DNA of 6,000 nt from Methylocapsa sp. (GTDB lineage Bacteria > Pseudomonadota > Alphaproteobacteria > Rhizobiales > Beijerinckiaceae): NCBI GenBank assembly GCA_017353815.1, contig JAFMSB010000115.1, positions 1 through 6,000 of the forward strand, read 5' to 3'. The notes below the pieces were generated by a model. The model was given only the letters and a program-made list of their open reading frames with translations. It was not told where the DNA came from and did no database searches. This document shows, in pieces, positions 1 through 6,000 of the stretch (positions are counted from its first letter, which is position 1; each line of letters starts with the position of its first letter). Both the position numbers and the translations under genes were made by a program.

Positions 1-2
1 AG

Positions 3-227
3 ACCGACGGCATCTACGCCGATCCTCTTGAGGAGCCGATAGCCGAAAGCCTGAAAAAAACGACGGGTACCACTCGGCGTGATTTGGCGCATCGATTTCG
101 TAACAAGATGAAGCCACTCGAAATGGCTGTGCGCGATGCCAAATGGCACGATTCAGCTGCGAGCGAGCGCATCACCAAAACAATCCGATCGGGTGAGTTC
201 ATTCTGCAGAGTAAACACGCGCTCTAG
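3..227 (+). CDS. C-terminal end of an unrecognised protein (5' end outside window)
   Basis: A reading frame is open from the window edge to a TAG at 225-227, giving 74 visible residues. The visible part starts TDGIYADPLEEP and ends FILQSKHAL. It is mostly hydrophilic and basic, with a helix-prone middle (RRDLAHRFRNKMKPLEMAV), no membrane segment and no motif I recognise. Its third-position GC (roughly 60 percent by eye) looks lower than in the minus-strand genes of the window, which could mean a different history but is weak evidence on 74 codons. The gene converges on the helicase across a gap of 150 bp. The composition looks like true protein rather than a shadow, and no other frame here is better. 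A chance open frame cannot be excluded, since neither a start nor a known domain is visible. Confidence 0.5.
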   Translation, partial: TDGIYADPLEEPIAESLKKTTGTTRRDLAHRFRNKMKPLEMAVRDAKWHDSAASERITKTIRSGEFILQSKHAL

Positions 228-276
228 CGCATCCACATATTTGCAGTGCTTTCGTCTGGACGGGACACTGCGCGAT

Positions 277-308
277 AAAACTACATGCCGCCTTTCCTCT
301 CTTGGCGG
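277..308 (-). terminator. Weak terminator-like hairpin downstream of the helicase
   Basis: Read on the minus strand, a CCGCC/GGCGG stem of 5 bp (288-292 with 304-308, loop 11) is followed after 7 nt by TTTT (280-277). It sits about 70 nt past the helicase stop in the convergent gap. The stem is short, the loop is long and the T run is detached, so this is only a candidate. Apart from this hairpin, I see nothing between 228 and 377. Confidence 0.2.
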
Positions 309-377
309 AATAGCGCCCGGTCAAATGCACTTGCCAGCAATTCTCCTGTTTATCTCGATCAACCGCGCGTTTGGATA

Positions 378-3300
378 TTACTTTTCGGGCTGGTTCTTGC
401 GCGGACCGGACCGTGCGCTGTCTTTGCTTTCAAGCTGCGCCTTCAGGACAAGCAATTTCGCAAAGGGTGAGTTTGGATCGGGCGGCCGCTCGCCCGGGCG
501 CTTGTTTTCCTTGGCCCTGAAACGCCCGCGTTGTCCTCCCGCGCCCACGTTAGTGGCGGCGTGGCCTTCCCTGCCGCCCTCTTTATGCTCGCGCTTGCGA
601 TCCGGGAAGTGCCGGTCTTCGCCAGGCACCGAAGCTTGAGAAGGGGCCGCTTGCGCAGGTGCCGCCGGCGTTTTCTCGATCGCACCTCTCCAGGCTGCTT
701 TGCTCGTCGCGCGTTCGCGCTGCCGCGCGCCTGATCCCGCTGTCTCTTTCGCGTCTGCCGCCCCAAAGGGCTGCGCCTTGATTTTGCGGGGATGATGGTG
801 ATGGCGGTGCGGCCGCCAGATTTCAATTACGGGCTCGCTATCTTCGGCCGCACCCGGGAGGGTGGCGGTACCATCGGCGCGAGGCGGAACCTGGCTGTCG
901 CCGGGATCCGGGCCTACGCGCTCGCCTAGGCCGTCTGGCGAAGAGCTGTCGCCAGAAGCACTTTGATCCGGGGGGGCCAAGGCTTGATTGTCCTCGGGCT
1001 GGGGTAGGACTGGCGCCGCCCCATCGCATGCCGTTTCCACTCCGGTGAGAGGTTCGGGCGGGCCCTGGCTCGCTTCTTTTTGTGGCCGAATTTCTGTGGC
1101 ACCACCTGGAACCACGGCAGGGGCTCTTGCGGAGACCAGGTCAAAGCCTGCGGCGGCTGAAGCCGGGGCAACCGCTTTGCCCTTGCGCCGCTCAGGCGAG
1201 TAGCCGAGCGAGCGAAGAAGTGCGGCAAAACTGTCTCCCGAGCAGCCCGCAAGCGAGGTCATTGCGACGGTGACGGTAAAGCCATTGCCATCGGCGGCGC
1301 CGGGCGGTGGATCTCCCGGCGTCACGTCCGGGCGGTAGGCCACGGCCGGCCGGATCAGATCGGCGAGACGCTCCAAAATATCGACTCGCACGGCGCGGGT
1401 TTCGCAAACGGTGAAGCCGGCGGCGCGGTACAGATTTTTGGGAATATCCTTGCTCGCGGCAAAGGAAGTGCGGCCGGAGGCGGCGAGATGGAGGACGTCA
1501 TCAAGCCCATGGACCCCGCCATGCTTGAGCGCGTGGAGCTGCGCAGCGAGCGCGCGCGGAGCAGGCTTCATCAAAATCGGCAGATAGAGATGATGAGCGC
1601 CAAAGCGAACGCCCAGATTGCGCAAAGAGGCGCGTCCTTCCTGGCTCAATGATTTGACATCTTCCGAGACGCGAGCGCGCTCCAGTATCCCAAGTGACTC
1701 GGCAATATGGAATGCGATGCCTCTAGCAATGCCCTCAAGCCCCTCGCCCTTCTCCAGCTCGAACAGCGGTCCAAGGAGTTTTGCCACATGCTGGGCAAGC
1801 CACAAATCGAGCCTGCGCTGCACGATCGCGAGCGACTCGCCAGTTAGCTGCTCATCGGCGAGGATCGACACCCGTGGCCGGAGCACATGCTCTCCCGGGC
1901 AAATCTTGGCGGCGGGCTCGCCGAGCCAGCGGATTACGCCATCATTGGCGAGGAGAAAGGCGTCATCGACGGCCTCGCTAAGTCTTGCCGCTCTTCGTTC
2001 GATTTCTGTGGCGAGGGCCTTTTGGGCCGCGGCGTTCAAAGTTTTCGCGGCCTCCCCGGCAGCCTCCGGATCGGCAGTAAAACGCAGCCCGATCAGCTTA
2101 CCTATGTGCTGGCCTTCGACCAGCACATCACCGCTTGGGGTGACGACGGCCTCCAACATGGCGTTCTCCCTCAGCCGGCGCATCAGCACGCTCGTCCTCC
2201 GGTCGACGAACCTTTGGGTGAGCCGTTCATGCAAAGCGTCCGATAGCCTGTCCTCTACCTGACGTGTGATGGTCTGCCAATGGCCGGGATCCCGCAACCA
2301 GCCCGAGCGGTTGGCAATAAATGTCCATGTGCGCACCTCGGCGATTCGCGAAGAGAGAATATCCAAGCCGCCGTCGGTGCGGTCTTGCGCCGCAACATGG
2401 CAGGCGAACCAATCCTCCGGAATGTGGCGTCCCCTCGCGACAAAGCCAAAAACGGCCAGCACAAGTTCGGCATGCGCTGCAGGCGAGAGCTTGCGGTAGT
2501 CCGGAATCTGGCAGCACTCCCACAAGCGGGCGATTTCGGCAGGCGACGTCAGATGCCGCGCGGCATTCGCGTCGCGGGCAGCAACATCGAGGACCATTTG
2601 ATCGATGGCGAGCGGGGCTCTGGTAAGACCCGGCTCTTTCGGCAAGGCATCGAGCGAAGCGGCAAGAGCGGCAAGCGAGGAGAAGTCGAGTTCGCTGTTG
2701 CGCCACTGCAATCCCGTTACTTCGTCGAAACGGTGCTCTTCCAACGCTTCGACGAGTGGGGCATCGAACGGCGGGCAGCGCCCGGTCGTGCCAAAAGTCC
2801 CGTCGCGGTGATAGCGGCCTGCGCGGCCCGCGATCTGGCCAAATTCGGCGGGAGTGAGAGCGCGATGCTGCCAGCCGTCAAACTTCCGGCCTGCCGCAAA
2901 GGCAATGTGATCGACATCGAGATTAAGGCCCATGCCAATCGCGTCGGTCGCCACGATGTAATCGACATCGCCGTTTTGAAACATATCGACTTGGCGGTTG
3001 CGCGTCCGCGGCGAAAGCGCGCCGAGAACGACCGCGGTCCCGCCATTGTGGCGTCTAATCCATTCGGCGATCGCATAAACATCCTCGACAGAAAAGGCGA
3101 CGATGGCGCTGCGCCGGCGCAGGCGGGTCATTTTCTTGGCGCCTGAGTAACTGAGCTTTGAGAGACGGGGGCGGGTCCGTAGCCTGGCGCCCGGCAACAG
3201 ACTCGATGTCAGCCGGGTCATTGTTGCCGCCCCGATGAGCAGAGTCTCTTCGCGCCCGCGCCAATTCAGCAAGCGATCGGTGAAGATATGGCCGCGATCG

Positions 3301-3641
3301 AGATCGGCGGCGAGTTGAATTTCGTCAACCGCCACAAACGGCAGATCGAGATTGCGCGGCATCGCCTCGACGGTGGAAACCCAGTAACGCGGCGCCCTTG
3401 GCTTGATTTTCTCTTCCCCGGTAATCAGCGCAACGGCGTCCGCCCCGGCCCTTTCGACCGCGCGGTTATAGATTTCGCGCGCGAGCAAGCGCAGCGGCAG
3501 GCCGATCATTCCGGCTGGATAACAGAGCATCCGCTCGAGCGCGTAATGCGTCTTTCCAGTGTTGGTGGGCCCCAGCAGGATCGTTACGCTGCGCCCCCGC
3601 TCCTTAGCGAACAGCCTGGCAGCCGGGAAAGAAATATTCAT
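378..3641 (-). CDS. SUV3-like DExH/D-box RNA helicase, alphaproteobacterial type with long disordered tail
   Basis: Superfamily 2 ATP-dependent helicase, 1087 residues, related to mitochondrial SUV3, which unwinds RNA for the degradation machinery; the bacterial substrate is not established. Motifs in order: Walker A GPTNTGKT (24-31), DEIQ in the motif II position (106-109), GAAT motif III (137-140), ATDAIGMGLN motif V (231-240) and QIAGRAGR motif VI (269-276). A SUV3-like helical region follows, including NLGVRFGAHHLYLP (675-688) and MTSLAGCSGDSFAALLRSLGY (794-814). Residues from about 820 to the end are low-complexity, first Pro/Ala/acidic and then basic, with a His cluster at 945-950 and an ending that contains PNSPFAKLLVLKAQLE (1056-1071). 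I chose ATG at 3641: the alternative TTG at 3677 follows an in-frame TAA directly and adds a tail unlike the family. No strong Shine-Dalgarno precedes either start. The stop is TAA at 380-378. All core motifs are intact, so it is probably active. Confidence 0.93.
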   Translation of the reverse strand: MNISFPAARLFAKERGRSVTILLGPTNTGKTHYALERMLCYPAGMIGLPLRLLAREIYNRAVERAGADAVALITGEEKIKPRAPRYWVSTVEAMPRNLDLPFVAVDEIQLAADLDRGHIFTDRLLNWRGREETLLIGAATMTRLTSSLLPGARLRTRPRLSKLSYSGAKKMTRLRRRSAIVAFSVEDVYAIAEWIRRHNGGTAVVLGALSPRTRNRQVDMFQNGDVDYIVATDAIGMGLNLDVDHIAFAAGRKFDGWQHRALTPAEFGQIAGRAGRYHRDGTFGTTGRCPPFDAPLVEALEEHRFDEVTGLQWRNSELDFSSLAALAASLDALPKEPGLTRAPLAIDQMVLDVAARDANAARHLTSPAEIARLWECCQIPDYRKLSPAAHAELVLAVFGFVARGRHIPEDWFACHVAAQDRTDGGLDILSSRIAEVRTWTFIANRSGWLRDPGHWQTITRQVEDRLSDALHERLTQRFVDRRTSVLMRRLRENAMLEAVVTPSGDVLVEGQHIGKLIGLRFTADPEAAGEAAKTLNAAAQKALATEIERRAARLSEAVDDAFLLANDGVIRWLGEPAAKICPGEHVLRPRVSILADEQLTGESLAIVQRRLDLWLAQHVAKLLGPLFELEKGEGLEGIARGIAFHIAESLGILERARVSEDVKSLSQEGRASLRNLGVRFGAHHLYLPILMKPAPRALAAQLHALKHGGVHGLDDVLHLAASGRTSFAASKDIPKNLYRAAGFTVCETRAVRVDILERLADLIRPAVAYRPDVTPGDPPPGAADGNGFTVTVAMTSLAGCSGDSFAALLRSLGYSPERRKGKAVAPASAAAGFDLVSARAPAVVPGGATEIRPQKEASQGPPEPLTGVETACDGAAPVLPQPEDNQALAPPDQSASGDSSSPDGLGERVGPDPGDSQVPPRADGTATLPGAAEDSEPVIEIWRPHRHHHHPRKIKAQPFGAADAKETAGSGARQRERATSKAAWRGAIEKTPAAPAQAAPSQASVPGEDRHFPDRKREHKEGGREGHAATNVGAGGQRGRFRAKENKRPGERPPDPNSPFAKLLVLKAQLESKDSARSGPRKNQPEK

Positions 3642-4040
3642 TGGACAACCGGCGCGCGCAAATGGCCGCGGCGGCAATTATGGCTACGCCTCTTCCAGCC
3701 CTCGCCGCGGCCGCAACCCGCCACTCTTATCCCGCCGCCCCCTTGTGGGCTTATCTTGGAGGTGCCGGGGTTAGCGTTCTGCGGCCGTCGGGGCAGTTTT
3801 ACCATAATTAGGCCGCTGTGTATCCAAGTGGGAGAATCACTCGCGATCTTTAGGATTGAACGGGGAACGAACGAATCACGCCCGAATCGCTGACGCTGCC
3901 GGAGTCGCAGTTTGTTCCCCACAACATCTCGAAATGGCAAAGGAGCACCGCCATAGGTATTGTAAAAACGAGAAATTCCGGGCCGGAACCGTCGCGAATC
4001 CGGCGTGCGGCCGGAGTCAACCGCCTAACGAATTTTTTTA
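3642..4040. other. 399-bp intergenic region between GST and helicase
   Basis: No convincing gene lies here. It must hold whatever promoter the helicase has if that gene is not read through from GST. The half near the helicase is very GC-rich, with CCGCGG runs at 3660-3720. A more AT-rich patch at 3795-3812 could hold the helicase promoter: on the minus strand CTTGGA is followed 16 nt later by TATGGT, but both elements match consensus poorly. An inverted pair GCGGCC/GGCCGC (3781-3786 and 3811-3816) flanks this patch. A minus-strand open frame at 3638-3940 overlaps the helicase ATG by four bases (ATGA), but its protein looks non-natural and I do not call it. Confidence 0.6.
3964..3988 (-). terminator. 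Candidate intrinsic terminator after the GST gene
   Basis: A perfect 13-base odd palindrome, TTCCGGGCCGGAA (3976-3988), lies 53-65 nt past the GST stop. On the minus strand it is followed by TTTCTCGTTTTT, ending at 3964. An overlapping alternative stem pairs GCCGGA (3982-3987) with TCCGGC (3999-4004). The tight 5-bp stem with loop 3 and the interrupted T stretch fit a weak rho-independent terminator. If it works, it separates GST from helicase transcription. Confidence 0.35.
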
Positions 4041-4763
4041 TCAGACGGAACTTCCGGTTACGCTTAAGCTGTCGAAGTAGCAGTGCAAAATGCGGTCGCG
4101 GTATCCTACGAGGTTTTGGTGCTTTTCGGCGGCAGCTCTCAACGGGTCCATTAATGCCGGCGCCATAATCGCCGCGGTAAAGCCGAAGATCGAGGCATCC
4201 GCGCCACAAGGCGAATCGCCCATCAAAAACGGCTTTTCTCCGAGAATAGTGGCTATGGCATCGATGTCCGCGCTCGCGAGCCTATCGCGCTCGCCTTGCG
4301 TGTGCCGCCCAAGCCCTTGCAGCTGCAATGTTTTCTTTACCCTTGCGCGGATCAATTTTTCGACCGCAAAGCGAAGCGGCATGGGAATTGCCGCAAAGAA
4401 TTGAGCCGGGCCTTTGGCGAAATTTTCATCATCCAGCCAGCGCTCGGCCATCAAAGCAAAATAAAGATGCTCCTCGCACATTTTTTCGAGCGCCCAAGCT
4501 ATTGATCTTTGCTCGGCCGTAAGACCCGCGTCGAAATCGAAACGGTATTTTTCCTCTATGTAGAATCGGATGAAGTTCGAATCCGGAATCAATACCCCGC
4601 TATCCTCGATGAAAGGGAGCTTCCCCTTTGGCGCCTTGCGCAAACCGCTGCGTTTTTCCGCATAATCGAGACCGGCGAATTTCAGGAGGAGCATCGCCTT
4701 CATGACGAATGGGCTTGGGTCGGGGGTGCCGAAATAGGGCCCGAATGTATGAAGGGTGATCAT
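4041..4763 (-). CDS. Glutathione S-transferase family protein, Fax/metaxin-like
   Basis: A 240-residue cytosolic protein with a GST fold. The N-terminal thioredoxin-like half (about 1-75) has GPYFGTPDPSPFVMKAMLLL (8-27), KAPKGKLPFIED (43-54) and IPDSNFIRFYIE (59-70), the signature layout of the failed-axon-connections/metaxin branch (GST_N_4 with GST_C_6 type domains). The all-helical half (about 80-240) has FLMGDSPCGADASIFGFTAAI (179-199), the N-capping region typical of GSTs, and the length suits the family. There is no signal peptide or membrane anchor. Bacterial members mostly lack known substrates, so a conjugation activity should not be assumed. The start is ATG at 4763; the leader shows only weak G-rich complementarity to 16S rRNA. 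The stop is TGA. It lies 122 nt after the DUF3108 gene in the same orientation, behind a strong stem-loop ending 20 nt before the ATG. I do not recall a GST at this place in related genomes. Confidence 0.88.
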   Translation of the reverse strand: MITLHTFGPYFGTPDPSPFVMKAMLLLKFAGLDYAEKRSGLRKAPKGKLPFIEDSGVLIPDSNFIRFYIEEKYRFDFDAGLTAEQRSIAWALEKMCEEHLYFALMAERWLDDENFAKGPAQFFAAIPMPLRFAVEKLIRARVKKTLQLQGLGRHTQGERDRLASADIDAIATILGEKPFLMGDSPCGADASIFGFTAAIMAPALMDPLRAAAEKHQNLVGYRDRILHCYFDSLSVTGSSV

Positions 4764-4783
4764 TTCAGCTGCCCAATCCCGCT

Positions 4784-4829
4784 AGCGAATTCCGCAAGAG
4801 TTGACACACTTTTGCGGCCAGAATTCGCT
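4784..4829. repeat. Long inverted repeat / stem-loop 20 nt upstream of the GST start
   Basis: Arms AGCGAATTC (4784-4792) and GAATTCGCT (4821-4829) pair over 9 bp. After a 4-nt bulge (4817-4820), CGCAA (4793-4797) pairs with TTGCG (4812-4816). AGT (4799-4801) pairs with ACT (4808-4810) across a G/T mismatch, a G-U pair in plus-strand RNA. That leaves a 6-nt loop. No T run follows on either strand, so it is not a simple terminator. Its place just ahead of the GST ribosome-binding region fits a leader structure, an mRNA-stability or processing element, or a protein-binding palindrome. Confidence 0.6.
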
Positions 4830-4841
4830 TCAGCCTTTGGC

Positions 4842-4856
4842 GCGATTTCTTATCGC
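4842..4856. repeat. Small stem-loop between DUF3108 and GST genes
   Basis: GCGAT (4842-4846) pairs with ATCGC (4852-4856) around a 5-nt loop. It lies between two larger hairpins and shares base 4856 with the next one. Taken alone it could be chance; its interest comes from being in a row of three. Confidence 0.35.
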
Positions 4857-4874
4857 TCGGCCATTCCGGCCGAG
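4856..4874 (-). promoter_or_regulatory. GC-rich stem-loop just downstream of the DUF3108 stop
   Basis: CTCGGCC (4856-4862) pairs perfectly with GGCCGAG (4868-4874) around a 5-nt loop. On the minus strand it starts 11 nt after the DUF3108 TAG. The sequence after it (CGATAAGAAATCG) is not T-rich, so a classical intrinsic terminator is unlikely. A hairpin protecting the 3' end of the DUF3108 message, or a rho-assisted end, fits better. Confidence 0.45.
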
Positions 4875-4885
4875 GGGAAAGCGCG

Positions 4886-5728
4886 CTAATGCGTCTTTGC
4901 GGCCCTAACGCCGGATGGCTCGACAATAAATTGGCTGGCCTCAATTTCCGCCTCGCCCGCCATGGTCATGAGCCGGACATGCAAGGGGACGACGACATGC
5001 GCCCGCGGCACCGGTGCCAGCCATGCCTCGATATCCTTGTTCTCGGCCATAAATTTTGTGGATTTCGAGTCCCGGGAATGGCCCGCGATCGGGGTGTAAC
5101 GCGCCGCGCACACCGAAACGGGGCCTGAATATCCCTCGATTGCGACCTCTTTCTGCCCGGCATAATGGAGCGTGATATTGAAACGGACATACCCATCGTA
5201 AACCCTTATCGTCCGGTCGCAGGCCGCGGGACCAACGAGAGGCTCGCCTTCCGGCACGGACATGATGAGGGCGCTTGTGGGATCGACAATGTTGCGTTTA
5301 TGCGCCTCGCTAACCGGGACCCTGTCCGGCTTTTCCTCAAACGGAGGGAAAATCTCGACGGATTTGACATTACCCGCATCGAGCGACATCCGGACCGTGC
5401 GGACGCCTTGCGAATTGGCGGAAGTCGTCGAATAGCTCGACGGCGCGAGCCTGTCTTTTTGCACCGAGCCGGAAGAGGATAACGCGAGCTTAACATCGGA
5501 AATCATCGCCGCCACGCCCGTAAGCTTGGCATTGACGTTGATTTTGTAAGCGCCGCTACTCAGATTGCCCGCTGCCGCGACCTCGCCAATGCGGAAGCCG
5601 ATCAGGCTTACCGTATAGCGCGCCCTGAATTCGTCGGCCGACGCAACCGCCGCGCCTTTGCCGGAAGCCGCGGCCAAGGCTATGGCAAGCGCAGCCAGAA
5701 AAACCGATTTCCATGTAATACGAGGCAT
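4886..5728 (-). CDS. DUF3108 domain-containing periplasmic protein
   Basis: A 280-residue exported protein of unknown function. The N-terminus is a Sec signal peptide: Lys7, a hydrophobic core at about 9-21, and a likely cut after AVASA at residue 31. The mature part matches DUF3108 as I know it: RYTVSLIGFRIGEV (37-50) opens a beta-rich domain, followed by KRNIVDPTSALIMSVP (144-159), RVYDGYVRFNITLHY (175-189), GYSGPVSVCAARYTPIAGH (199-217) and AENKDIEAWLAPVPRAHVVV (228-247). Cys170 and Cys207 are the only cysteines and could form a disulfide in the periplasm. There is no lipobox and no second membrane segment. The start is ATG at 5728, with a weak CAGG about 10 nt upstream; the stop is TAG. 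In many rhizobial-type genomes I remember a DUF3108 gene near rpmB and the SUV3-like helicase, which suits this context, but rpmB is not inside this window. Confidence 0.88.
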   Translation of the reverse strand: MPRITWKSVFLAALAIALAAASGKGAAVASADEFRARYTVSLIGFRIGEVAAAGNLSSGAYKINVNAKLTGVAAMISDVKLALSSSGSVQKDRLAPSSYSTTSANSQGVRTVRMSLDAGNVKSVEIFPPFEEKPDRVPVSEAHKRNIVDPTSALIMSVPEGEPLVGPAACDRTIRVYDGYVRFNITLHYAGQKEVAIEGYSGPVSVCAARYTPIAGHSRDSKSTKFMAENKDIEAWLAPVPRAHVVVPLHVRLMTMAGEAEIEASQFIVEPSGVRAAKTH

Positions 5729-5754
5729 TCCGGCAACCTGACGAAACCGAAAGG

Positions 5755-5775
5755 ATTAGTCTAATTCGAAATTAG
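5755..5775. promoter_or_regulatory. Overlapping AT-rich palindromes upstream of DUF3108 (operator candidate)
   Basis: CTAATT-CGA-AATTAG (5761-5775) is a perfect inverted repeat. Its left arm also forms a second one with the preceding ATTAG (5755-5759) across a single T. The result is three alternating ATTAG/CTAAT half-sites in 21 bp, centred about 37 bp upstream of the DUF3108 start. The patch is AT-rich against a GC-rich background, as expected for a dimeric regulator site. I cannot name the regulator; it does not match the Irr, RirA or Fur boxes as I know them. Confidence 0.4.
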
Positions 5776-5822
5776 GGCCGATTCGAGTGACGGCATCTTA
5801 TCAGGATTGCGGCCGGACGCCA

Positions 5823-5860
5823 TTGCCGCTGCCATTCGGCAACCGGGCGGACTTTGTCCG
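5823..5860. repeat. Two small adjacent inverted repeats in the divergent intergenic region
   Basis: TTGCCG (5823-5828) pairs with CGGCAA (5837-5842) around 8 nt, and CGGAC (5848-5852) pairs with GTCCG (5856-5860) around TTT. Both stems are perfect but short. They lie upstream of the candidate promoter for the plus-strand gene at 5928, so they would more likely act as DNA sites than as part of its leader. Confidence 0.3.
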
Positions 5861-5862
5861 AA

Positions 5863-5899
5863 CGTGAGCTATTGCCCTCCGGGCGTGAGCCGGTATTCT
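5863..5899 (+). promoter_or_regulatory. Candidate promoter with a CGTGAGC direct repeat
   Basis: TTGCCC (5872-5877) and TATTCT (5894-5899), 16 bp apart, each match 4 of 6 positions of the sigma-70 consensus. Transcription from here would start near 5906, giving a leader of about 22 nt before the ATG at 5928. The heptamer CGTGAGC occurs at 5863-5869 and again at 5884-5890, a spacing of 21 bp or two helical turns. One copy lies just upstream of the -35 box and the other lies in the spacer, a layout suited to a repressor or activator dimer. No regulator is known to me for this site. Confidence 0.3.
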
Positions 5900-5927
5900 A
5901 ACCTCGGCGGAAAGAGGGGGCGCGGAA

Positions 5928-6000
5928 ATGCATTGGAAGCGAGAGTGGCGTTTTCGAGCAGCGATCGGCATCGGGTGGGCGGTGGGATGCTGCATTACTC
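5928..6000 (+). CDS. N-terminal start of an unrecognised plus-strand gene (3' end outside window)
   Basis: ATG at 5928 opens a frame that stays open to the window edge, showing 24 residues: MHWKREWRFRAAIGIG and then WAVGCCIT. A purine-rich AAAGAGGGGG (5911-5920), 7 nt before the ATG, is the best Shine-Dalgarno-like sequence I noticed in the window. The start is basic (K4, R5, R8, R10) and turns hydrophobic from about residue 11, as in a signal peptide or a first membrane segment. It is divergent from DUF3108, with 199 bp between the two starts. The identity is unknown, and 24 codons are too few to exclude a chance frame. A competing minus-strand open frame at 5801-5995 lacks any protein-like character. 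Confidence 0.45.
   Translation, partial: MHWKREWRFRAAIGIGWAVGCCIT

Noticed and set aside
792..809. His-rich stretch of the helicase as a cloning tag or metal-binding domain
   Set aside because: Only five of six residues are His, inside a native basic low-complexity tail with no linker or vector sequence around it. Metal binding is possible but unsupported.
1618..2262. Plus-strand open frame of 214 codons, Ser-rich, antisense to the helicase
   Set aside because: The Ser/Ala/Arg-rich composition is what antisense translation of a GC-rich gene yields; there is no independent coding sign.
2280..3146. Long plus-strand open frame of 288 codons inside the helicase gene
   Set aside because: It is antisense to the motif-bearing helicase core; long antisense frames are common in GC-rich genes, and its protein has no recognisable domain.
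3639..3677. TTG start at 3677 for the helicase
   Set aside because: It directly follows an in-frame TAA, has no ribosome site, and adds 12 residues not expected before the conserved N-terminus. ATG at 3641 is preferred.
3638..3940. Minus-strand open frame of 100 codons whose TGA overlaps the helicase ATG (ATGA), as in translational coupling
   Set aside because: The encoded sequence is rich in Arg, Gly, Pro and scattered Cys with no domain, the region is GC-rich, and no such partner is known to me upstream of this helicase family. The overlap is probably chance.
3856..4080. Plus-strand 74-codon open frame in the GST-helicase gap
   Set aside because: No ribosome site or domain; it runs into the GST gene antisense and across the candidate terminator hairpin.
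4801..4829. Perfect TTGACA at 4801-4806 as a plus-strand -35 box
   Set aside because: No acceptable -10 box lies 15-19 bp downstream, and no plus-strand gene follows; the hexamer falls largely in the loop of the inverted repeat.
5801..5995. Minus-strand 64-codon open frame, checked for ribosomal protein L28 (rpmB), which I expected near DUF3108
   Set aside because: The sequence has none of the L28 pattern and looks like a chance frame; it also opposes the better-supported plus-strand start at 5928.

Overview
The window reads as chromosomal DNA of a GC-rich alphaproteobacterium, most likely Hyphomicrobiales. I lean weakly towards the Beijerinckiaceae/Methylocystaceae side, but that is an impression from sequence style and not a test. 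The strongest support is a 1087-residue SUV3-type helicase with the C-terminal layout I associate with that order, plus a secreted DUF3108 protein, a family I associate with the same chromosomal neighbourhood.

Layout from left to right. Positions 3-227 hold the 3' end of an unrecognised plus-strand gene. A short convergent gap follows. The minus strand then carries the SUV3-like helicase (378-3641), a gap of about 400 bp without a convincing gene, a Fax/metaxin-type glutathione S-transferase homologue (4041-4763), a structured 122-bp gap, and the DUF3108 periplasmic protein (4886-5728). From 5729 to 5927 lies a probable divergent control region. At 5928 a plus-strand gene appears to start, with a good ribosome binding site and a possible promoter, and it runs off the window.

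The three minus-strand genes are co-oriented in the order DUF3108, GST, helicase. The DUF3108-GST gap contains three consecutive stem-loops, so those two genes could share a transcript with processing or attenuation between them. A weak terminator-like hairpin follows GST, and the helicase is probably transcribed separately. The functions (envelope protein, GST-fold protein, RNA helicase) do not form an obvious pathway.

I see no mobile element, CRISPR array, tRNA or rRNA, and nothing that I can defend as a new multi-gene system. The points most worth checking are the stem-loop cluster between DUF3108 and GST, the terminal peptide of the helicase's disordered tail, and the palindromes and repeats in the divergent region.
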